Program-made: the position numbers and the translations under genes | Part shown: positions 59,113 through 64,000 of the stretch, piece after piece | Layout of the letters: every line of letters starts with the position of its first letter | Position numbering within the stretch: the first letter of the stretch is position 1 | Notes under the pieces: model-generated | Databases searched by the model: none | The model's input: the letters and a program-made list of their open reading frames with translations, nothing else | What the model was told of the DNA's origin: nothing | Assembly (NCBI GenBank): GCA_021773015.1 | Contig: JAJFKW010000001.1 | Location: 3,021,305 to 3,085,304 of the forward strand | Reading direction: 5' to 3' | DNA from: Woeseia sp. | GTDB lineage: Bacteria > Pseudomonadota > Gammaproteobacteria > Steroidobacterales > Woeseiaceae | Length of the DNA stretch: 64,000 nt

Positions 59113-61554
59113 CTACGCAAACAAAGCGCGGTAGGTGTCAGTGCCGTCAGCCTGTGCGAGTAACAAATTCAAGTAGCTATCTGAATTCATGGGTTCACCG
59201 AACAGCAGACCTTGAACGTAAGTACAGTCGAGTGTTTGCAGGAAGTTCAGCTGGGCCTCGTTTTCAACGCCTTCAGCGACCACGTCCATCTTAAGACTGC
59301 GACCCATGTGAATTATGGTGCCTACAATAGTCGCATCATCCGCGTTGACAGCGGCGTCGCGGACAAAGGATTTGTCGATTTTCAAGGTATTGATCGGAAA
59401 CTGTTGCAGAGCACTCAATGATGAATAACCGGTCCCGAAGTCATCAATCGCGAGATATAACCCAAGCGAGTACAGTTCATCGAGTAATTTTATGGTTCGA
59501 ACGGGATCTTCCATTAGCGTTGTTTCGGTAATTTCAAGTTCCAGTGAAGTCGGAGACAACTCATAACTTCGAAGAATCGAGCTTATACGGCTAATGAAGT
59601 TCGGCTGTCTTAGCTGTTTGAGGGACAAGTTAACCGAAATTCTGCCAGGGCTTTCTACGGACCGTTGCCACCGCCTGAAGTCCTCGCAAACACGATCCAG
59701 TACCCACTCGCCGATTTCGATTATTAGATTTGAATCCTCGGCGATAGGAATAAAATCTGACGGTAAGACCAAACCGCGATCAGGCAACTCCCACCGAACC
59801 AGCGCCTCCGCTCCGATAACCTCACCGGTTTTAATGTTGTATTTCGGCTGATAGTGAACAAGGAGCTCGTCGCGTTCAAAAGCACGTTTGAGTTTGCTTT
59901 TGGTCATCAGCCGCTCGACTGCGGCTTCGTTCATTTCTGGGCTGTAGTAGCTGAAAATGTTTCCACCATTCTTTTTTGAATGATACAAAGCGGCATCGGC
60001 ATTGCGAATCAAATCAATTACGTTTGGCGCGTCTTCAGGATACTTACCGATGCCCATGCTTGCAGTCATGAAAACTTCGTGGCCTTGTACGTAGAACGGG
60101 TCTGCCAATCGGTCAAGTACGGCGCGCGAAAGTTTGTCGATGTTACTTCCGTCATCATCAGTATCTAGTTCTTCGACAATTACAGCGAACTCGTCCCCGG
60201 CTAGACGACCAATGACCGTTTTCGCAGGGAGCGCTGCTCGCAGCCGGTCGGCGACTGTCTCCAACGTGGCGTCGCCCGCCAAATGCCCAAACGTGTCATT
60301 AATTTCCTTGAAGTGATCGACATCGATATACATCAGCGCTATTTGTCTTTGCGAGCGTTTTGCCCGCGCAATTGCACGTTGCAGTAAATGCTGAAATTGC
60401 ATTCTATTTGGCACTTTCGTTAGTGCGTCAATGCGTGCGAGATATCGAATCCGTTGCTCTGCTTTTCGTCTCTCAGTAATATTCTGCGCCGCGTAAACGC
60501 GATCATCGTTACCGCCACCGGAGATAACCGAGCCTGTGTAGGAGACGGGGATCGACTCACCGCGATTGGATATTAAAAATGCCTCGAGAGGTGCACCGGG
60601 CGGCGCGTCGATACGCAATTTTTTGCCAGCCTTTTGATCGACGATAAACTCAATCGAGCAACCGATCAATTCGGCCTCTTCGTACCCCAATAATTGCAGC
60701 GTTGCTTGGTTTACTCGGCTAATTATCCCTTCGGCTGTGGTGATCACAATCGCATCATTCATGCTCGCAAGGACTCTGTCGACGTAGTCTCGCGATATCG
60801 TCGTAGCTTGCAGTCGCTCGCGCATCAAATTGAACATAGCCGCAAGTTCGCCCAATTCATCGTCATGCTTTACAGTGAGCGGCTCACCGAAATCAGCATC
60901 ACTAATTCGCTCAGCCTGATACTTAAGTTCACGAATTCTGCGTGTCTGGGCCTTAACGATAAAGCGAATCACCAAACCGCCCAACACAAGAGTTGCAAGA
61001 GTCGTTATAGATATCCAGGTAATACTCGAGCGAAGTTGCACGGATTCTTGTGCATACAGATTGTTGGTGAAGGATTCAGAGTCGCTGCGTACTGTCGCCA
61101 AACTAAAATTGCAGACCAATAGTCCTGGCGAGCTACCTGTTAACGGTAAGTTTGCGCTGAGGTAAAGGTTGTCCGGTGTCCATTGAGCGCCATGAAATAG
61201 TTCTCTATTGCCCACCTGCCCTTCATTTAACTCTATGCCATTTGGGAGTCGCACGTAAATACCGGAGAGTGTTGGGTTATTGGCGACGCTGTCAGCGATA
61301 GTAGACCGTATCAGTTCGGCATTCTCTTGGTCTTCTATGCCTAAAATCGCCTCGCTAATTTGGGTTACTTGCTCCGTCGACTCGCGTTCGAATACATCGG
61401 CGACACTAGCATCATGCTGGCGCGCGCCCGCCTGAACAATGCTGTTAGCCAGCGATTGATACTGAAAGTAGAATATTGACAAAAATATCGACACTGCGAC
61501 AGCGGAGAGCAGCATCGCGAATACGATATTTTTAGGTAAGGTCTTGCTGGCCAT
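59113..61554 (-). CDS. Membrane GGDEF-EAL protein (cyclic-di-GMP metabolism)
   Basis: An 813-residue protein: N-terminal membrane helix (about 12-30), periplasmic sensory part (30-170), second helix (about 178-200), HAMP (about 200-255), PAS (about 260-370), GGDEF domain with RLAGDEFAVIVEE and EAL domain with GAEALVRWELP. The GGDEF core reads AGDEF rather than GG(D/E)EF, which often reduces cyclase activity; the EAL motif reads EALVRW, as active phosphodiesterases do. DDFGTGYSSL is intact. Confidence 0.92.
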   Translation of the reverse strand: MASKTLPKNIVFAMLLSAVAVSIFLSIFYFQYQSLANSIVQAGARQHDASVADVFERESTEQVTQISEAILGIEDQENAELIRSTIADSVANNPTLSGIYVRLPNGIELNEGQVGNRELFHGAQWTPDNLYLSANLPLTGSSPGLLVCNFSLATVRSDSESFTNNLYAQESVQLRSSITWISITTLATLVLGGLVIRFIVKAQTRRIRELKYQAERISDADFGEPLTVKHDDELGELAAMFNLMRERLQATTISRDYVDRVLASMNDAIVITTAEGIISRVNQATLQLLGYEEAELIGCSIEFIVDQKAGKKLRIDAPPGAPLEAFLISNRGESIPVSYTGSVISGGGNDDRVYAAQNITERRKAEQRIRYLARIDALTKVPNRMQFQHLLQRAIARAKRSQRQIALMYIDVDHFKEINDTFGHLAGDATLETVADRLRAALPAKTVIGRLAGDEFAVIVEELDTDDDGSNIDKLSRAVLDRLADPFYVQGHEVFMTASMGIGKYPEDAPNVIDLIRNADAALYHSKKNGGNIFSYYSPEMNEAAVERLMTKSKLKRAFERDELLVHYQPKYNIKTGEVIGAEALVRWELPDRGLVLPSDFIPIAEDSNLIIEIGEWVLDRVCEDFRRWQRSVESPGRISVNLSLKQLRQPNFISRISSILRSYELSPTSLELEITETTLMEDPVRTIKLLDELYSLGLYLAIDDFGTGYSSLSALQQFPINTLKIDKSFVRDAAVNADDATIVGTIIHMGRSLKMDVVAEGVENEAQLNFLQTLDCTYVQGLLFGEPMNSDSYLNLLLAQADGTDTYRALFA

Positions 61555-61923
61555 CGATTTGTTCCGACTCTCCCGTAACAGGGTTTGCAGCGTTTCTGCC
61601 GAGGACGGTCGTTATTATTCTTATGTCTGTGGCTGCATACGGTCAGTGCACAAATTTCCTGGACCCGCACCGCGTTTCCCCGGAGTTTAGCATTCCTTCA
61701 TCAAATGATGGGAAAACCAGCGACAGGCCGTTAGCTGTACAGGTGTCGAAGCGAGTGAACGACAAGAAGAGCAACACAATCAACGGCTTCGCGCTGGCAC
61801 AATATGACGATTATGAGAGTTCGGCGGTTGCATCTACCATGACATAATCAGTAGGGTTGAGGCTTGGGCATAGGCTGGCGTAAATACAGCGGTGATTAGG
61901 TCACTGGAAACCGGGATGACAGT
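61555..61923. other. Intergenic region before the receiver-domain gene
   Basis: A 369-base stretch between the divergent GGDEF-EAL gene and the receiver-domain gene. A 74-codon plus-strand frame (61623-61847) has no recognisable features and no ribosome site, so I do not call it. Promoters for both neighbours must lie here; I cannot single them out. Confidence 0.5.
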
Positions 61924-63243
61924 TTGAGCAAATCCGCACTAATTGTTGATGACTCGAAATCCGCACGCATCGTATTGAAACGGATGCTTGAGGCACACGA
62001 GCTCCAGGTTACTACGGCGGAGTCAGCCGAAGAGGCCTTGGAGCACCTCAACGATCATCGGCCCGATGTGATATTCATGGATCACATGATGCCCGGTATG
62101 GACGGCTTCGAAGCAGTCTCTGCCATCAAGAATAATCCGGCGACAGCTACAATTCCTATAATGATGTACACGTCGCAAAAGGGCGAGTTGTATGTTGGTC
62201 AAGCCCGTGCGCTTGGTGCGGTCGGTGTGTTGCCCAAGGAAGTCGAACCGGTAGAGGTGTCCAAGGTACTTGCGTCGCTGCGGGTCATTGATACAGGCGG
62301 CGAAGTTCATCCCGATCAATTACAGCAGGCCGATAACGCTCACGACGTCGCAAATCCAGAAGTCGAACAGTTGGACAAGAATCTGCAAGCGTTGATCGAA
62401 GATCTGTTTGCGCAACAGCGAAGCGTAATTCGTCAAGAGCTGTTGGACAATTATGAGGTGATTGCAACAAGAGTTGCAGACGAGCTGCAAATTTCTGCAT
62501 CCGCCGACGTTGCGCCAACCTCCGAACAAAGTGAACCAGTGCGATCGCCGCGATACCGATCTGCAGTCTTGGCATTATCGATTTTCGCTTTTATTCTACT
62601 GATACTTTTTGCGGAACTGCATTTTCGATATGCAAATACGAAGGGTCAGTACGCGACTCTGCTAAAGAACATAGAAGTTGAACAAGCTAATCGGACTCAA
62701 GATATAATTGGCACAAATGATCGCATTGCGGGTTATCAACAGTCTGTGAGCGAAGCGACGAGCACTGCGCTGACGGCCATTGAGTGGGGAATCAATGAAT
62801 CATCTTCTTACGAATACGGACAAATCGCGTTAGGAGATTATCGACTACCTGCATTCGAGACTATGCTCGCGCATTTAGAACTACTGAATTTTTCGGGTGA
62901 GATTCGAATCGATGTGCACATTGGCGATTTTTGTTTGAGCCGATCTATTGACGACAACTACTCGTTGGCTATCGCCGATTGGCCGATCGATCGCTGCGAT
63001 CTACTCGGATACGGTTCTGCGGAATCTGTCGAGATGGGTGCTCAGCAATCAGTTGCTTTCGCCAATTTCATCAATACATGGCAGCAGCGGACCGTGGGTC
63101 AGATTCGATTTCAGATAGAATCATTTGGAAACAATGCTCCATTGATCGATTATCCTATTTCCGACGTCGCGACGACAGCGGGAAAGTGGAATCGCGTTGC
63201 TGCCGAAAATAATCGAATCGTTATTTCTTTTCGAACAGATTGA
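61924..63243 (+). CDS. Receiver-domain protein with membrane helix and periplasmic domain
   Basis: A 439-residue protein starting with TTG. Residues 1-122 are a CheY-like receiver (ALIVDDSKSARIVLKRML, Asp53 in FMDHMMPGMDG, TSQKGE, and the K in VLPKEVEP). A linker with coiled-coil character (150-190) leads to one membrane helix (about 213-232) and some 200 periplasmic residues, whose beta-rich C-terminal part (EIRIDVHIGDFCLSR, VGQIRFQIESFG) I do not recognise. A receiver joined to an extracytoplasmic domain is unusual. Next to a GGDEF-EAL gene and a bactofilin. Confidence 0.8.
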   Translation: MSKSALIVDDSKSARIVLKRMLEAHELQVTTAESAEEALEHLNDHRPDVIFMDHMMPGMDGFEAVSAIKNNPATATIPIMMYTSQKGELYVGQARALGAVGVLPKEVEPVEVSKVLASLRVIDTGGEVHPDQLQQADNAHDVANPEVEQLDKNLQALIEDLFAQQRSVIRQELLDNYEVIATRVADELQISASADVAPTSEQSEPVRSPRYRSAVLALSIFAFILLILFAELHFRYANTKGQYATLLKNIEVEQANRTQDIIGTNDRIAGYQQSVSEATSTALTAIEWGINESSSYEYGQIALGDYRLPAFETMLAHLELLNFSGEIRIDVHIGDFCLSRSIDDNYSLAIADWPIDRCDLLGYGSAESVEMGAQQSVAFANFINTWQQRTVGQIRFQIESFGNNAPLIDYPISDVATTAGKWNRVAAENNRIVISFRTD

Positions 63244-63294
63244 CTGCTGATGCCATATTGCCAGTCGGCTTGCGGCCGTCAGGCAACATGTGAG

Positions 63295-63699
63295 CTACGC
63301 GGCGTCGTGATCGCGCTTTTCCTTGAATTCGAGGGGTTTGGCGCGCCCTGTTGTTTTCATCACGCCTTCTACTACCGCGCCCTCCGCAACGGCAATTGCT
63401 TCTGCCGTGACCGTGCCGCTGATCTTCGCGGTGTCGCTGATCTCAACGCGAGCTTTGGCCTCGATGTCTCCATCGACGGTGCCAGCCACAACTACGGAAT
63501 ACGCTCGGATCGTACCTTTCCAATAGCCGGTCTTCGATATTGACACCGAGCCCTCCAGGTCGCACTCGCCGTCAATTTCGCCACTAATCTGAAAATTGCC
63601 AGTGCCGGCGAGAATACCGCTGATTTGGCAACCCTCGCTGATCAACGTGGTGGGTCCTACCGAATGATCTCGCAATCGACGTTTTTTGAATTCGCTCAT
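63295..63699 (-). CDS. Bactofilin
   Basis: A 134-residue cytoskeletal protein. The polymer-forming DUF583 region (about 20-115) reads as a beta-helix: GCQISGILAGTGNFQISGEIDGECDLEGSVSISKTGYWKGTIRAYSVVVAGTVDGDIEAKARVEISDTAKISGTVTAEAIAVAEGAVVEGVM. Convergent with the receiver-domain gene. Confidence 0.92.
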   Translation of the reverse strand: MSEFKKRRLRDHSVGPTTLISEGCQISGILAGTGNFQISGEIDGECDLEGSVSISKTGYWKGTIRAYSVVVAGTVDGDIEAKARVEISDTAKISGTVTAEAIAVAEGAVVEGVMKTTGRAKPLEFKEKRDHDAA

Positions 63700-63808
63700 A
63701 GAGCTGAGTCCCTAGGCATTCTGTTTCGGTTCAACAAACTACGTTTTGTTAGGTGGATCATAGTATTTCTGCGTCGGCCCGAGTGTGAATTGGTTGGCAT
63801 TCGTGCGA

Positions 63809-64000
63809 TCAATCACTTTCTCGATAGCCGTAACCTGCGGTTTCAATATCGGTAAGCCTACCTCCTTCAAATCGCAATCTGCGCATCAACTTACGCGGTC
63901 CGAAATTGTAAAGGGACTCGGTAACCAGGACTTCGGCTCTACCGTAAAAATGATGTGTGTCGAACCTCTTGTGAAGCGGCGACCGACGCTTGCGTGTGTC
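63809..64000 (-). CDS. DUF2845 family protein, 5' end cut by window edge
   Basis: The last 63 codons are visible. LVTESLYNFGPRKLMRRLRFEGGRLTDIETAGYGYRE fits the end of DUF2845 proteins, which are small exported proteins of unknown function with a YNFGP...L.F..G.L..IE..GYG pattern. The stop is at 63811-63809. Bactofilin follows about 109 bases later. Confidence 0.7.
   Translation of the reverse strand, partial: DTRKRRSPLHKRFDTHHFYGRAEVLVTESLYNFGPRKLMRRLRFEGGRLTDIETAGYGYRESD

Noticed and set aside
61623-61847. 74-codon open frame between the GGDEF-EAL and receiver genes
   Set aside because: No ribosome site, no hydrophobic or conserved segment, composition unlike neighbours; it overlaps the region needed for promoters.

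Overview
The window looks like a chromosomal segment of a Gammaproteobacterium that I cannot place to genus. Support for this includes the order algZ-algR-hemC-hemD known from Pseudomonas, the polA/yihA neighbourhood, ExeA/GspB, an enterobacterial-style PspF-PspA-PspB-PspC locus, ComM, UbiK and LptM. Base composition is close to balanced. I see no tRNA, rRNA, CRISPR array, insertion sequence or prophage. Apart from partial genes at both ends, the genes look intact.

Layout. 0-3.1 kb: tetrapyrrole genes hemD (cut by the window edge) and hemC behind a LytTR two-component pair. 3.4-6.6 kb: a DUF4124 gene with repeated copies of its own tail, then a nitrogen operon (outer-membrane protein, glnK, amtB) with a clear sigma-54 promoter and a perfect NtrC half-site pair. 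6.7-16.5 kb: housekeeping and envelope genes (ubiK, comM, cytochromes c, a lipoprotein amidohydrolase, DUF885 peptidase-like protein, L,D-transpeptidase, DsbA-like lipoprotein, cytochrome c4, yihA). 16.5-19.8 kb: polA and lptM, with a probable small RNA between polA and yihA in the Spot 42 position. 19.8-28 kb: one arginine operon, argR-argG-(P-loop protein)-argC-argD-argF'-argB-argH. It uses an N-acylornithine-type carbamoyltransferase and contains an unassigned P-loop protein.

28-39.8 kb: esterase, NRDE protein, nudC, an orphan FlhC-like regulator divergent from an unknown gene, an ABC-2 exporter, an SRAP-domain protein lacking a catalytic histidine, a fused FakA-FakB protein, gspB, exeA and dinB. 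39.9-45.7 kb: a mevalonate pathway: mvaD, a phosphomevalonate kinase and a single polypeptide joining class II HMG-CoA reductase to mevalonate kinase, facing HMG-CoA synthase. 45.8-52.6 kb: DUF4286-DUF3667 membrane protein, fadE with a lysine-rich tail, mdh, and an ECF sigma factor with a probable membrane partner.

52.8-58.6 kb: a YtrA-type GntR/ABC-2 operon with a recognisable promoter and palindromic operator, then pspF divergent from pspA-pspB-pspC-pspC2-small protein with a second sigma-54 promoter. 58.6-64 kb: a secreted small protein, a GGDEF-EAL protein, a receiver-domain protein anchored in the membrane, a bactofilin and a partial DUF2845 gene.

Most interesting: (1) the arginine operon, where an alanine replaces the specificity glutamate of acetylornithine carbamoyltransferase, suggesting succinylated intermediates, and where a DUF1611/BioD-like P-loop protein might supply a missing acylation step; (2) the HMG-CoA reductase/mevalonate kinase fusion; (3) the small RNA candidate with a C-rich loop; (4) the extended Psp locus.
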